Source: Tumebacillus algifaecis (GTDB lineage: Bacteria > Bacillota > Bacilli > Tumebacillales > Tumebacillaceae). From it: a stretch of 64,000 nt of DNA. The DNA lies in the NCBI RefSeq assembly GCF_002243515.1, contig NZ_CP022657.1, positions 1,665,001 through 1,729,000 of the forward strand, given 5' to 3'. The position numbers and the translations under genes are program-made. The notes under the pieces were generated by a model. That model was not told the origin of the DNA and made no database searches. It worked only from the letters and a program-made list of their open reading frames with translations. Positions 48,939-58,746 of this stretch are shown here, in pieces. Position 1 is the stretch's first letter; each line of letters opens with the position of its first letter.

Positions 48939-50987
48939 TCAGGCCTCAACGGGTGACAGTGCGGCGGCAGCTTCTTCTTGGAAATTTTCTTTGTATTGCA
49001 GTTGGTACAGGTTGTAGTACATGCCGCCTTGGGCGAGCAGAGCTTGGTGGTTGCCCATTTCGCGAATCGTGCCCTTGTGCATGACGATGATCTTATCGGC
49101 ATTTTGGATCGTGGACAGGCGGTGGGCGACCACGATAGTCGTGCGGTCTTTGGTTAATTTTTGCAGAGCGTCTTGGATCAGGCTTTCCGTCTCGGTGTCG
49201 ATGTTGGCCGTCGCTTCATCGAGGACGAGGATGGTCGGATCGAACGCCAAGGCGCGGGCAAAGGCGACCAGTTGGCGTTCCCCAGCGGAGAAGGTGGCGC
49301 CGCGTTCCAAGACCGGCTCATCTAATTTCCCGGGTAATTTGTTGATCAATTTGTCGGCGTTGACAAAGCGTACCGACTCTTCGATGCGCTGATCGGTGAT
49401 CGATGGTTCTTGCAGGCGGATGTTGTCGCGAATCGTGCCTGTGAACAGAAAGACGTCTTGGAGCACGACGGAGATCGCGCGGCGCAGTTCCTCTTTTCGG
49501 ACTTCTTTGATGTTCACGCCGTCGATCAGGATCTCGCCTTTTTGGATGTCGTAGAAGCGCGAGAGCAGATTGAGGATCGAGCTTTTACCAGCTCCGGTCG
49601 CACCGACGAAGGCGATCGTCTCGCCTGGCTCAATCGTGAAGGATACGTCGCGCAGTACCCAGTTTTCACCGCTGTACGCAAACCAGACGTTTTTGAATTC
49701 GACGCGGCCTTTGATGTTGACGAAAGGCTTGGGATGCGCTGGGTTTTTGATCGAGTCGTCCGTATCGAGCAATTGGAACAGACGCTCCGACGAGGCCATT
49801 GCCGATTGCAGGATGTTGTATTTCTCCGACAGATCGTTGATCGGCTGGAAGAATTGTTGGGTGTAGTTGATGAACATGTACAGCACACCGATCTGCAGGG
49901 CGTTGTCGAGCACTTTGCCGCCGCCATACCAGATCAGGATCGCCAGCGCTAACTGTGCGAACAGTTCCATCGACGGACGGAAAATCGCGAAGGTGCGCAA
50001 TTCCTGCCAACTCGCTTTGAAGTAGTCGTTGTTGGTCTGTTCGAACTCTTTGTGCATCCGATTCTCGCGGCGGAAAATTTGGATGATCCGCATTCCGGAG
50101 ATGTTTTCGGCCAGTGTCGCATTGATCTGTGCCAGTTTGACGCGCGTATCGCGGAAGGCGCGGCGGGCATAGTGGCGGTAGATTTGCGAGATGATGATCA
50201 CAAATGGCACACAGGCCATCGAAATCATCGCCAGCTTCACGTTGGTCTGGAACATGATCACGATGATACCGAGCAGGATAAAGACGTCTTTGAACAGCGT
50301 GACCAACATGTTCGAGTACATCTCGTTCAACGCTTCGGTGTCGTTCATCACGCGGGTGACCAGCCGTCCGACCGGGTTGCGGTCAAAAAAGGCGAGGGAC
50401 AGCTTCTGCAGATGGGAGAACAGTTGCTGACGGATGTTGAAGATGATCCGCTGCCCGGTCCATTGCAGGATGATTGTCTGCAGATAGTTGAGCACAAAAG
50501 AGCCAAGGATCAAGGCGAGATAGATCATGCCGATCGAGACCAGTGCGCTCACTTCAGTCTCTTGAAACACTTCGACTTCCGTTTGGGTCATCGGCAGTTG
50601 TTCAGTTGCCGCCCCAGGCTGATTTTCCACGATCATCACATACTGATCTTGATCGGTATTTTCGATGTGATAGCGCGCACGGTCTTGAGGAGGTGTTGCA
50701 AACGCGCTTTCCCGCACCAGCACTTGACCGCGGAAGGTATAGTGCTGATCTTTAGTGAGTTCCTCGTCTGACGCCGTGACGAACGTCGTGTTGAACACGT
50801 TCATATGGTCGTCGATCGCAACTTTGATTAAATAGGGACGGGCCAGATCGGATACGGTGATCAAAAGGAGCATGATGATCGAAAGCAGCATCCAGTATTT
50901 ATACGGTTTTACATACCCGAGGAGGCGACGCATCAGCCGACCGTCATAGGATTTCTCTAACTTTTCTTCTTCATGGATGTTCGACAT
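48939..50987 (-). CDS. yheH: heterodimeric ABC multidrug exporter subunit, YheH/BmrD-like
   Basis: A 682-aa half-transporter. Six membrane helices with a long extracytoplasmic insertion after the first helix (about res 60-140, as in BmrD). ATPase: Walker A GATGAGKSS, signature FSAGERQ (degenerate), Walker B ILVLDEATANID with the catalytic Glu, switch His in VAHRLST. Together with the partner encoded 11 bp upstream it forms one functional and one degenerate ATP site, as in BmrCD. It exports drugs. It is the second gene of the operon. Confidence 0.88.
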   Translation of the reverse strand: MSNIHEEEKLEKSYDGRLMRRLLGYVKPYKYWMLLSIIMLLLITVSDLARPYLIKVAIDDHMNVFNTTFVTASDEELTKDQHYTFRGQVLVRESAFATPPQDRARYHIENTDQDQYVMIVENQPGAATEQLPMTQTEVEVFQETEVSALVSIGMIYLALILGSFVLNYLQTIILQWTGQRIIFNIRQQLFSHLQKLSLAFFDRNPVGRLVTRVMNDTEALNEMYSNMLVTLFKDVFILLGIIVIMFQTNVKLAMISMACVPFVIIISQIYRHYARRAFRDTRVKLAQINATLAENISGMRIIQIFRRENRMHKEFEQTNNDYFKASWQELRTFAIFRPSMELFAQLALAILIWYGGGKVLDNALQIGVLYMFINYTQQFFQPINDLSEKYNILQSAMASSERLFQLLDTDDSIKNPAHPKPFVNIKGRVEFKNVWFAYSGENWVLRDVSFTIEPGETIAFVGATGAGKSSILNLLSRFYDIQKGEILIDGVNIKEVRKEELRRAISVVLQDVFLFTGTIRDNIRLQEPSITDQRIEESVRFVNADKLINKLPGKLDEPVLERGATFSAGERQLVAFARALAFDPTILVLDEATANIDTETESLIQDALQKLTKDRTTIVVAHRLSTIQNADKIIVMHKGTIREMGNHQALLAQGGMYYNLYQLQYKENFQEEAAAALSPVEA

Positions 50988-50998
50988 GCTGTCACCCC

Positions 50999-52762
50999 CT
51001 AGTCGTTCGCTGCGATTTGGTCTTCGAGTAGTTGCTTCTGATAGAGTTCATGGTAGAGGCCGCCAAGCTCCAACAAACTGTCATGCGAACCGCGTTCGAT
51101 GATCTGCCCATCGTCGAGGACGAGAATTTCGTCCGCGTCTTTGATCGTCGAGATACGGTGAGCGATGATCAGCGAGGTGCGGGCTTGCATGATCTGTTTC
51201 AAACGCAGCAAAATTTCCTCTTCGGTATGCGTGTCAACAGCGGACAAGCTGTCGTCAAGAATCAGGATTTTCGGATTCTTGATCACGGCGCGGGCGATGG
51301 AGACGCGCTGTTTCTGACCGCCGGACAGCGTTACGCCGCGCTCGCCGAGCATCGTGTCATACCCTTCTTCAAAATCGACGATGTTGCCGTGCACTTGTGC
51401 AAGAGATGCGGCCGCCTCCACCTGCTCTTGGGTGTAGCCTTGCTCAGACCCGGAGAAGGCGATGTTGTCGCGGATCGTCTTGGAGAACAGGAAGTTCTCT
51501 TGCGGCACATAGCCGATGTTTTCGCGAATCGTCGCCAGTGGTACGCGGTTGATGTCCACACCGTCCAGATACAGGGCGCCTGGAGGCGTATTGTACAAGC
51601 GGAGCAGTAGATTCATAAGGGTCGATTTGCCAGATCCGGTGCGACCGATGATCGCGACCGTCTTGCCAGCTTCGACGCGGATGTTGATGTCTTTTAAGAC
51701 TGGCTTTTCTGCGCCTGGGTAGGTGAAGGTGAGATTTTTGAACTCGATGTTGCCGGACAGATCGTCTTTGTCGGCCACCTCTTCACCGTCGAAGATCTCA
51801 GGCAGAGTGTGCAGGACTTCGTTGATGCGCTTCATCGATGCCGCCCCGCGCTGCCACATATTGATCACCCAGCCGATCGCCATCATCGGCCATGTCATCA
51901 GACCGAGGTAGGTGTTGAAGGCCACAAAGTCACCGAGCGAGATCGTGCCGCGAACGACGAGGATGCCGCCGTAGGAGAGCGCGATCAGAAAGGAGATCGC
52001 GGTGACCACCTGCACGACCGGGTTGTAGATGCCGTTGACTTTGATCAGGTTGAGGTTGGCTTTGAAGTTTTCCTGGTTCTCCGCCGTGAATTTGTTGATC
52101 TCCGCCTCTTCCTGCACGAACGATTTGACGACGCGCACGCCAGCGAAGTTTTCTTGCACGCGGTCGGTCAGCGATCCGAATGCGGCCTGAACTTGACCGA
52201 AACGGCGATGGATCACGCGTCCAAACAAAGTGACGATCAGCGCCAAAAATGGCATCGGGGCAAGCGCTGCCAAAGTCAGTTGCCAGCCGACGGTGTAGAG
52301 CATCATGATGATCGTAAACGTCAGGACGAAAAACGGATCGACCGCGGAGAGAAAGCCTGGTCCAAGCGCTTGCCGAATGGCACCTAAGTCGTTGGTTGCG
52401 TGCGCCATCAGGTCGCCCGTCTTGTGATGATTGAAGTAGTTCGGTGAGAGCGACTGCAAGTGTTGATAAAACTTGTCGCGCAGGTAGACTTCCGCTTTGC
52501 GGGAGTTGCCCATGATGTAGATGCGCCAGTAATAGCGGGCCACAGCTGAGAAGATCGCCGCGCCAAAGATGATCGCCGCATAGGTGAGGATGTCACTGCG
52601 GTCCAAGCCGCCGCCTCGCAAGTCATCGACGAACAGCCCGAGCACTTTCGGCGTGATCAAACCGATCGCGTCCACGAAGAAAACCCAGAAGATGCCGAGG
52701 AGAAAGGATCGTTTGTGCGCGATGAAAAACTCTTTGAGTGTAATAAATTCTTTCATCATCAT
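50999..52762 (-). CDS. yheI: heterodimeric ABC multidrug exporter subunit, YheI/BmrC-like
   Basis: A 587-aa half-transporter. Walker A GRTGSGKST, signature LSGGQKQR (canonical), and Walker B ILILDDSLSAVD, where the catalytic Glu is Asp; this is the degenerate-site half that pairs with YheH. Length (about 585) and order match Bacillus yheI-yheH. The start has three ATG codons in a row after AAGGAAG; the third (52756) has the best spacing. In Bacillus the pair is induced by translation-blocking drugs through a leader peptide; I saw no such leader here. Confidence 0.88.
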   Translation of the reverse strand: MMMKEFITLKEFFIAHKRSFLLGIFWVFFVDAIGLITPKVLGLFVDDLRGGGLDRSDILTYAAIIFGAAIFSAVARYYWRIYIMGNSRKAEVYLRDKFYQHLQSLSPNYFNHHKTGDLMAHATNDLGAIRQALGPGFLSAVDPFFVLTFTIIMMLYTVGWQLTLAALAPMPFLALIVTLFGRVIHRRFGQVQAAFGSLTDRVQENFAGVRVVKSFVQEEAEINKFTAENQENFKANLNLIKVNGIYNPVVQVVTAISFLIALSYGGILVVRGTISLGDFVAFNTYLGLMTWPMMAIGWVINMWQRGAASMKRINEVLHTLPEIFDGEEVADKDDLSGNIEFKNLTFTYPGAEKPVLKDINIRVEAGKTVAIIGRTGSGKSTLMNLLLRLYNTPPGALYLDGVDINRVPLATIRENIGYVPQENFLFSKTIRDNIAFSGSEQGYTQEQVEAAASLAQVHGNIVDFEEGYDTMLGERGVTLSGGQKQRVSIARAVIKNPKILILDDSLSAVDTHTEEEILLRLKQIMQARTSLIIAHRISTIKDADEILVLDDGQIIERGSHDSLLELGGLYHELYQKQLLEDQIAAND

Positions 52763-52822
52763 CTTCCTTTATGCTAACATTTGGACAATTGAGAGTAAAA
52801 AGACAAAGTTCTGAGGTATTTT

Positions 52823-53092
52823 ATGGTATACGTATATCTTTTAGAATGTGGGGACGGGTCGCTTTACACGGGGATCACTCCTAATCTGTGGCGGCGAATT
52901 GAACTTCATGAAAAAGGAAAAGGTGCAAAGTACACGCGCGGGCGCGGACCGCTCACACTGCGCTATGTGGAACTGCAACTGGATCTTGGCAGTGCACTGC
53001 GCCGCGAACGTGAGATCAAGCGGTTTCCTCGGGCGAAAAAAGAGCAATTGATCGCTAGCGTTTGTCTGTTACCAGCTCCGAAACATTCGTGA
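52823..53092 (+). CDS. GIY-YIG nuclease superfamily protein (YhbQ/YazA-like)
   Basis: An 89-aa single-domain protein. YVYLLECGDGSLYTGIT is the GIY-YIG core (VYLL...YTG), with Arg in NLWRRIELHEKGKGAKYT and GPLTLRYVE, and REIKRFPRAKKEQLI at the end, matching the UPF0213/YazA family. The function is unknown. The start lacks a strong ribosome site (TCTGAGGTA). Confidence 0.88.
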   Translation: MVYVYLLECGDGSLYTGITPNLWRRIELHEKGKGAKYTRGRGPLTLRYVELQLDLGSALRREREIKRFPRAKKEQLIASVCLLPAPKHS

Positions 53093-53159
53093 AGCGAAAT
53101 AAAAGGCTGGAGAAAATGCGCTCTCAAACGCAGAGCGCATCCTGCTTGCATCGACGTGT

Positions 53160-53801
53160 TTATGCTTCTTGCTCATGATCGGTCTGAATCTTAAACACAC
53201 AGCAACTGCCGCCTTCGGCGAGGCATTGAGAGCGATCGACTTCGGTGCCGAGCACGCGGCGAAACACGTTGGTTTCACAGGAGCAGGTCTGCGGGTAGAC
53301 TTTGGATACTTGGGCGATCGGGCAATTGTACTCGACAATCTCAAAAGAGCCATCTTCCTTGCGCTCCCATTTGGCGAGATAGCCTTTGCTGTTTTGCATT
53401 TCGGCGAGCGCCTGCACCTTTTCTTCCAAAGACTTACCATCAAACAGTTCGTTGAGCTGTGCTGACAAGCGGTCTTCGCGTTGGTCGAAGATCGCTTGAA
53501 TCTTATCTTGCCCGTCTATGTGAACAATGTCTTCTAAAATGTCCAGCATCAGGGAATGATAATTTTTAGGAAAAAGATTGTCCGCTTCCTCCGTCAATTG
53601 GTACACCTTGGCGGGACGTCCCATCGGCTGACGAATGGTGGTCGGGAAGATCAGGTTATCGCGTTCCAGCGTTGCGATGTGACGGCGGATTGCCATTTCG
53701 GTAATCCCGATGCGCTCGGCCAGATCGCCCGCGCTCATCGGGCCTTCGGTCCGCAGGATCGTGATGATCGTTTTGCGGGTGTTGGTCTCTTGGTTCGACA
53801 T
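53160..53801 (-). CDS. DeoR/ArsR-type regulator, SufR-like
   Basis: A 213-aa winged-helix repressor. HTH: TIITILRTEGPMSAGDLAER, then IGITEMAIRRHIATLER and PMGRPAKVYQLT (wing). The C-terminus has a Cys-rich part, NCPIAQVSKVYPQTCSCETN then SQCLAEGGSCCVFK, resembling SufR-type Fe-S-sensing regulators, though the cysteine spacing is not identical to cyanobacterial SufR. It probably responds to Fe-S status. The ATG at 53801 has GGAAGGG; an earlier frame start at 53855 lacks it. Faces away from the antiporter gene (divergent). Confidence 0.72.
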   Translation of the reverse strand: MSNQETNTRKTIITILRTEGPMSAGDLAERIGITEMAIRRHIATLERDNLIFPTTIRQPMGRPAKVYQLTEEADNLFPKNYHSLMLDILEDIVHIDGQDKIQAIFDQREDRLSAQLNELFDGKSLEEKVQALAEMQNSKGYLAKWERKEDGSFEIVEYNCPIAQVSKVYPQTCSCETNVFRRVLGTEVDRSQCLAEGGSCCVFKIQTDHEQEA

Positions 53802-53974
53802 AAACGTCACCCTTCCGGAACTATTATGAACAGTATATACGTTTTTTGCCCCCAAGTAAATTTCTATATATAAAAGGTTAGAAACTGGGGCGAGGCGTTA
53901 GGGATGGAGAAATTTTTGATTTTAGGGGTGGATGAACGACTGTTTTGGCAGTTGAACGAGGGGGAGTCTTATCT

Positions 53975-55021
53975 ATGCAAAGGCTGATGATGATCCTGCT
54001 TGTGATCACAGTTCCGCTCAGCGTGATCGGGAAGTACATGCATTGGAGCGAACTCGCCCTGTTTGCGATCGCATGTGCTGCCATCATTCCGCTGGCTGGC
54101 ATCATGGGGCGGGCCACCGAAAGCATTGCGATCCACAGTGGGCCGAAGATTGGCGGTTTGTTGAACGCAACGTTCGGAAACGCGGTGGAGTTGATCATCG
54201 CTTTCTTCGCGTTGCGCGAGGGGTTGATCGGCGTCGTACAGGCATCGATCACCGGTTCGATCATCGGGAACTTGCTGCTGGTGAGTGGTCTTTCGATGCT
54301 GGTCGGCGGCATCCGCCACCCGCAGCAGAAGTTCAATCGCATCATCGCAGGCACCAATGCTGCCATGATGCTGCTCGGCGTTGTGATCGCACTGGTCATC
54401 CCGGCGATCTTCTCGCTGTCCCATCCGGATCGGATCGACATCAAACTGTCGATCGGCGTGTCGATTGTCGTCATGGTGTTGTATCTGCTCGGGCTGTTTT
54501 TCTCCCTTTATACGCACCGCAATCTATTCAACTACACCGAAGACATGCACCCAGAAGAAGCGGAGTGGAGCGTGGGCAAAGCGATCGGCGTTCTGGCCTT
54601 GGCGACGGTAGCCGTCGCGTTTGAATCGGAACTGCTCGTCCACACCATCGACGCTGTGTCCCAGCAACTCGGTTGGTCGGAAGTGTTCATCGGGGTGATC
54701 ATCGTGGCGATCATCGGCAATGCGGCCGAGCACTCCTCAGCGGTCTTGATGGCATGGCGCAACAAGATGGACTTGGCGCTGGAGATCGCCGTCGGTTCGT
54801 CATTGCAGATCGCGATGTTCGTCACTCCTGTGCTGGTGTTTTTGTCGTTGCTCCTCGGCAATCCGATGTCGCTGGTCTTCACTTGGCCGGAATTGGCAGC
54901 GATGGTCTTGTCGGTGTTTCTCATCAATTTTCTCGCCCAAGATGGCGAGTCGAACTGGTTGGAAGGCGCGATGGCGCTCGGTGCTTATGTGATCATTGGC
55001 ATCGGTTTTTATTTCCTGTAA
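53975..55021 (+). CDS. Ca2+/H+ antiporter, CaCA superfamily
   Basis: A 348-aa protein with about 11 membrane helices in two inverted halves. GNAVELIIAFFALREG (first alpha repeat) and GNAAEHSSAVLMAWRNKM (second) hold the ion-binding Glu residues. It expels Ca2+ in exchange for protons, or works in reverse in alkali. The ATG at 53975 follows GAGGGGGAG; the longer frame from 53945 is not supported by a ribosome site. Confidence 0.9.
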   Translation: MQRLMMILLVITVPLSVIGKYMHWSELALFAIACAAIIPLAGIMGRATESIAIHSGPKIGGLLNATFGNAVELIIAFFALREGLIGVVQASITGSIIGNLLLVSGLSMLVGGIRHPQQKFNRIIAGTNAAMMLLGVVIALVIPAIFSLSHPDRIDIKLSIGVSIVVMVLYLLGLFFSLYTHRNLFNYTEDMHPEEAEWSVGKAIGVLALATVAVAFESELLVHTIDAVSQQLGWSEVFIGVIIVAIIGNAAEHSSAVLMAWRNKMDLALEIAVGSSLQIAMFVTPVLVFLSLLLGNPMSLVFTWPELAAMVLSVFLINFLAQDGESNWLEGAMALGAYVIIGIGFYFL

Positions 55022-55038
55022 GCGAATTGAACGACAAA

Positions 55039-55067
55039 AGAGGCGCGCACCGACTGTGCGCGCCTCT
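55039..55067. terminator. convergent terminator
   Basis: AGAGGCGCGCAC-cgact-GTGCGCGCCTCT perfect stem. Confidence 0.85.
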
Positions 55068-55096
55068 GTTTTGAAAATGACGGCGAGGACGATCGA

Positions 55097-55231
55097 TTAG
55101 TAGGCGCCGTCGAAGCCGGGAACGAGCAGGAAGAACAAGACAAAGATGATCAGAAATACGACTGCCCAACGAGTATAACCACCAAATACACCAAAACCGT
55201 AACCTGCATGACCTGCATGATGACCTGACAT
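55097..55231 (-). CDS. YjcZ-family small protein, second copy
   Basis: A 44-aa protein: HHAGHAGYGFGVFGGYTRW, then membrane helix AVVFLIIFVLFFLLVPG. His/Gly-rich N-terminus and helix match the copy at 41772 (VFLIIFVLF identical). Start ATG 55231 after TGGAGGG. Confidence 0.8.
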   Translation of the reverse strand: MSGHHAGHAGYGFGVFGGYTRWAVVFLIIFVLFFLLVPGFDGAY

Positions 55232-55354
55232 GTTACATCCCTCCAATGAGTTTGTTTGTGTTGGTTGGCGTTTCTCGCTTACAGTGATAGTACATGCGAA
55301 TGAAGGCGTTTTTGGCAGGGACAATCGTCTAAACTATGAGCCTATTTTCTAGAC

Positions 55355-55387
55355 AAAAAAGCCGCATCCATCAGCGGATGCGGCTTT
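55355..55387 (-). terminator. terminator of the lytic transglycosylase gene
   Basis: GCCGCATCC-gctgat-GGATGCGGC on the minus strand with T6. Confidence 0.85.
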
Positions 55388-55392
55388 CCTCA

Positions 55393-56013
55393 TTATACGC
55401 TTTGCAAACTGTTCAAAATGTTGCTGACATAACGCTTGGTTTCACCGAACGGTGGAATGCCGCCGTAACGGTCTACATTGCCGGGGCCAGCGTTATAGGC
55501 AGCCAAAGCGGTACCGACATCGCCTTGGTAGCGGTCGAGCATCTGTTTTAGATAACGGACGCCACCATCGAGGTTGGCAGCCGGGTCATACACGTTTTCC
55601 ACACCAAGCCCTCTGGCGGTCGCGGGCATCAATTGCATCAACCCGCCTGCACCAGCCGAAGAGGTGGCAAAAGGATTGAAACCCGACTCCTGCCGTACCA
55701 CGGCGCGGACAAGCTGCGGATCGACACCATAGCGACTGGCCGTCGCTTGAATCAGATCGTCATAGTTGGAAGAACCGAACGCGGAAGAAAAGGGGTTGAA
55801 CTGCTGTGTGGAGCCGATCGAAAACGGCAGATTCATCACGCGTTGGTTGAGCGAAGAAGACGTCGCCGCTGTTTCGGTCGCGCCCGTGCTAGAGAGCAGT
55901 TCTGCTAACAGCATCGAAAAATCGCTACCGGTCGAATTGGAAATGGAAGAGTCAGTGCCGAGCGGTGACGCCATTTGCGACCGCATCAGGGCCGCGAGTA
56001 ATTTTACGTCCAT
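55393..56013 (-). CDS. SLT-type lytic transglycosylase
   Basis: A 206-aa protein. The catalytic Glu109 lies in [25 protein letters not shown] (124-137), [14 protein letters not shown] and AYNAGPGNV (172-180) complete the Slt fold. The first 80 residues are Ser/Thr-rich and lack a normal signal peptide, so export must use another route (many such short Bacillus proteins are flagellar or spore-related), which is inference. Confidence 0.87.
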   Translation of the reverse strand: MDVKLLAALMRSQMASPLGTDSSISNSTGSDFSMLLAELLSSTGATETAATSSSLNQRVMNLPFSIGSTQQFNPFSSAFGSSNYDDLIQATASRYGVDPQLVRAVVRQESGFNPFATSSAGAGGLMQLMPATARGLGVENVYDPAANLDGGVRYLKQMLDRYQGDVGTALAAYNAGPGNVDRYGGIPPFGETKRYVSNILNSLQSV

Positions 56014-56105
56014 GAGACACCTCGTTTCACCTATTCTTTTTAGTTTACTCTAAAACTTTGCTTCGGTAAACTGGAAACAGTGGCAGTTCGGAGGGAGAGA
56101 GGGTT

Positions 56106-56687
56106 TTGAGAGTGTGGCGTAGTTTGTTAAAGTTTTTTATGAACGGGATTTTGACCATCGTACCGATCGGGCTGGTCGTGTATGTGGTGGTGCAGAGCTT
56201 TCGGTTCTTCGACAGCCTCTTAGGGAACTCATTGCATGAAAAACTCGGTGATGTTTATGTACCGGGCTTTGGCATTTTGCTGACCATCGTGCTGATCACG
56301 CTGGTTGGCTGGCTGACCACCTACTGGTTTAGCGCACAGTTGATCGGCATCGTCGAGTCGATCTTACAGCGCATTCCATTTGTTAAAACGCTCTATAAAG
56401 TCATCCGAGAAACGATCGAGTCGTTTGTCGGTGAGAAAAAATCGTTTTCGAAAGTTGCTTTGGTCACCATGCCGAACAACCCGATGAAAATGCTTGGCTT
56501 TATTACCACAGAAGACGTAGCCAAACTGGGCGATGAACTGAGCGACCACGTTGCCATCTATGTGCCACAGACGTTTCAAGTGGCGGGTCTGACTTTCCTC
56601 GTGCCCAAGGAGCATGTACAAATTCTCGATATTACGCCGGAAGAAGCGATGCGTTTCATCCTGTCGGGCGGTGTGTCCGGATCATGA
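56106..56687 (+). CDS. DUF502 membrane protein
   Basis: A 193-aa protein. Two membrane helices (FFMNGILTIVPIGLVVYVVV and GILLTIVLITLVGWLTTYW), then the cytosolic DUF502 part (IPFVKTLYKVIRETIESF, KVALVTMPNNPMKMLGFIT, VPQTFQVAGLTFLVP). The function is unknown. TTG 56106 (or GTG 56112) after GGAGGGAGA. The next gene overlaps by 4 bp (ATGA). Confidence 0.85.
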   Translation: MRVWRSLLKFFMNGILTIVPIGLVVYVVVQSFRFFDSLLGNSLHEKLGDVYVPGFGILLTIVLITLVGWLTTYWFSAQLIGIVESILQRIPFVKTLYKVIRETIESFVGEKKSFSKVALVTMPNNPMKMLGFITTEDVAKLGDELSDHVAIYVPQTFQVAGLTFLVPKEHVQILDITPEEAMRFILSGGVSGS

Positions 56688-58075
56688 TCGACGAGCAGAA
56701 ACGCAGTTTTTCCTTCGGTATCGCGGGACTTCCATTTCTTTGCAGCCTCACAGGGCTGTTGCTGTGCATCTATGTGTTTGAACTTCCGCTATATTTGGCG
56801 CTTTTCCTAGGGTGGGGTGTGGCGGTATTGATCGCTGTGCTCCACCGCTTTTCGTGGCGGGAGGTACTACGTGCGACCTATCAGGGGTTGAGCAGTACCT
56901 TTTTGGTGGTCGGCATCTTGCTCTTGATCGCCGGCTTGATTTCGGCGTGGCTGGTCGCGGGGACGGTGCCGGGGCTGATCTATTACGGGATGCAGTTTAT
57001 CCAGCCCGAATATCTGGTCGTGATGGCCTTTTTGCTGACGGCTGGCACGTCGATCGTGCTCGGCTCATCGGTGGGGACACTGTCCACGATGGGAGCTGCC
57101 ATCGCGGGTATGGGGCTTGTGTTTGGCATTTCGCCTGCGCTGATCGGCGGGGCTCTGATCTCGGGGGCGATGGTCGGGGACCGGATGTCCCCTGTGTCCG
57201 GTGCTTTTCATCTGCTATCTTCGATGACCGGGACGAAGGCGGAAGACAATTTTAAACCGCTGCTGAAGACCGGGTTGCCGATGTTTGTGATCTGTGCAGG
57301 GCTCTTTTTCTGGCTGGGGCATGGGGCAGCTTCGAGCACTTCGACCGATTCGGTCAACTCACCCCTAGTCGCCCTGTTGATCGAACAGTTTGCTATGCCG
57401 TGGATCGTGTTGGTACCGCCTGCGCTCGTCCTGACCTTGGCGGCATTTCGCGTACCGATCCGTTGGAACCTCGGTCTGGGTATCCTGACCGGAGCGGGCC
57501 TTGCGCTTTTCGTGCAGGGAGCTACCCTGTTGGAGGTGCTGCGGGCGATCTGGCTCGGCTATGATCTGACCTTGCAAGGGGAGACACTGTTGAGCGGGGG
57601 CGGCGTATGGCCGATTTTTAACCAAACGTTGCTGGTCTTTTGTGCCGGGATGCTCAACGGCGTGATGGAATCGACCGGTATGATGCAGACCCTCTTACAA
57701 AAGCTGCTCGGGCGTATTCAGCGTTATCTGGGGCTGATCTTTTCGACCATGTTGCTCTCCGTTTCGATGGCGTTGCTCGCTTGCAACCAAGCGCTGGCGA
57801 TCATCGTGCCGGGCCGAGCGTTGCGACCGGTCTACGACCGCATGGCTGTTCCGGCACCGGAGTTGGTACGCACGATTGGCGACTCGGGGGTCGTAGCGTC
57901 GGCACTGATTCCGTGGAATTTGCACGGGATCTTGTGCTCAGCGGCGATGGGGATTGCAACGACGACCTTTTTTCCGTTTGCCTTCTATTTGTGGGGGTTA
58001 CCAATTTTAACTCTATTATTGTCTATTTGGAATAATCGATTGAATAATAACAGGATTATGAACAATCTCAATTGA
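56684..58075 (+). CDS. Na+/H+ antiporter, NhaC family
   Basis: A 463-aa protein with about 11 membrane helices. GAALIGGALISGAMVGDRMSPVSGAFHLL-type region (GDRMSP) and TMGAAIAGMGLVFGISPALIGGALI are NhaC features; a second half has ACNQALAIIVPG and GDSGVVASALIPWNLHGI. It exchanges Na+ (or malate/lactate in variants) for protons. Translation is coupled to the DUF502 gene (ATGA). Confidence 0.85.
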   Translation: MIDEQKRSFSFGIAGLPFLCSLTGLLLCIYVFELPLYLALFLGWGVAVLIAVLHRFSWREVLRATYQGLSSTFLVVGILLLIAGLISAWLVAGTVPGLIYYGMQFIQPEYLVVMAFLLTAGTSIVLGSSVGTLSTMGAAIAGMGLVFGISPALIGGALISGAMVGDRMSPVSGAFHLLSSMTGTKAEDNFKPLLKTGLPMFVICAGLFFWLGHGAASSTSTDSVNSPLVALLIEQFAMPWIVLVPPALVLTLAAFRVPIRWNLGLGILTGAGLALFVQGATLLEVLRAIWLGYDLTLQGETLLSGGGVWPIFNQTLLVFCAGMLNGVMESTGMMQTLLQKLLGRIQRYLGLIFSTMLLSVSMALLACNQALAIIVPGRALRPVYDRMAVPAPELVRTIGDSGVVASALIPWNLHGILCSAAMGIATTTFFPFAFYLWGLPILTLLLSIWNNRLNNNRIMNNLN

Positions 58076-58168
58076 CAATGGCTATCTGAGTTAGTAATAT
58101 TTAAGGTAGGTGGGGTTATCTTTTGTAAAAGAATATTTTCTTGCAAGAGAGGAAATGGGGGGGTACAA

Positions 58169-58624
58169 ATGAAAAGAAAAAGCTACACGCAGTCGCTCGC
58201 TGATCTGAAAAGCCGCGGTATTCGTCTAACACCTCAGAGACAAGTCATCTTACAGTACCTGAAGGAAACCGAGGAGCATCCGACAGCTGAGCAAGTCTAC
58301 CAAAAAATTGGGGAGCAGTTCCCAGGCATCTCGCTTGCGACCGTGTACAACACTTTGAACATGCTTAAGGAACTTGGGGTAATCCGCGAATTGTCTTATG
58401 GAGATGTCTCCAGCCGTTTCGACGGTAACGATTCGGAGCATGCGCATCTGGTGTGTGAACACTGCGGCCAAGTGCTAGACATCGCCAGTCCGCCTGATGA
58501 GGCGCTGATCACCCAGAATGTACAACAAGCGGGATTTACTCTGTCTTCATATCGCCTGGAGTATTACGGAACTTGCGCATCGTGCCATGAGCACGCCACG
58601 TATCAGAACGAACATGCTTCTTAA
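58169..58624 (+). CDS. perR: peroxide regulator PerR, copy 1
   Basis: A 151-aa Fur-superfamily repressor. Residue numbers match Bacillus PerR exactly: regulatory metal ligands H37, D85, H91, H93 and D104, and structural zinc C96, C99, C136, C139. The D104 and the HHDDD set point to PerR (peroxide sensing through Fe-catalysed His oxidation) rather than Fur or Zur. ATG after GGGGGGG-rich site. A second, closely similar gene follows at 58747. Confidence 0.88.
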   Translation: MKRKSYTQSLADLKSRGIRLTPQRQVILQYLKETEEHPTAEQVYQKIGEQFPGISLATVYNTLNMLKELGVIRELSYGDVSSRFDGNDSEHAHLVCEHCGQVLDIASPPDEALITQNVQQAGFTLSSYRLEYYGTCASCHEHATYQNEHAS

Positions 58625-58644
58625 TACGTAGGGCCGCATCGAGG

Positions 58645-58678
58645 AAAGAGCCTGCACAGGGGTGTGCAGGCTCTTTTC
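58645..58678 (+). terminator. terminator between the two perR genes
   Basis: AAAGAGCCTGCAC / GTGCAGGCTCTTTT stem. Confidence 0.85.
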
Positions 58679-58701
58679 TTGCGCCCACCGTTTCTGATAC
58701 A

Positions 58702-58716
58702 ATAGAATTATTATAA
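58702..58716. promoter_or_regulatory. PerR box before copy 2
   Basis: ATAGAATTATTATAA matches the Bacillus PerR box TTATAATTATTATAA at 13 of 15 positions. It lies 30 bp before the start of the second perR gene; a -10-like TACAAT (58698-58703) overlaps it. Confidence 0.7.
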
Positions 58717-58746
58717 GAATTCACAAGTCTGGTGAGGTGAAGCGAG

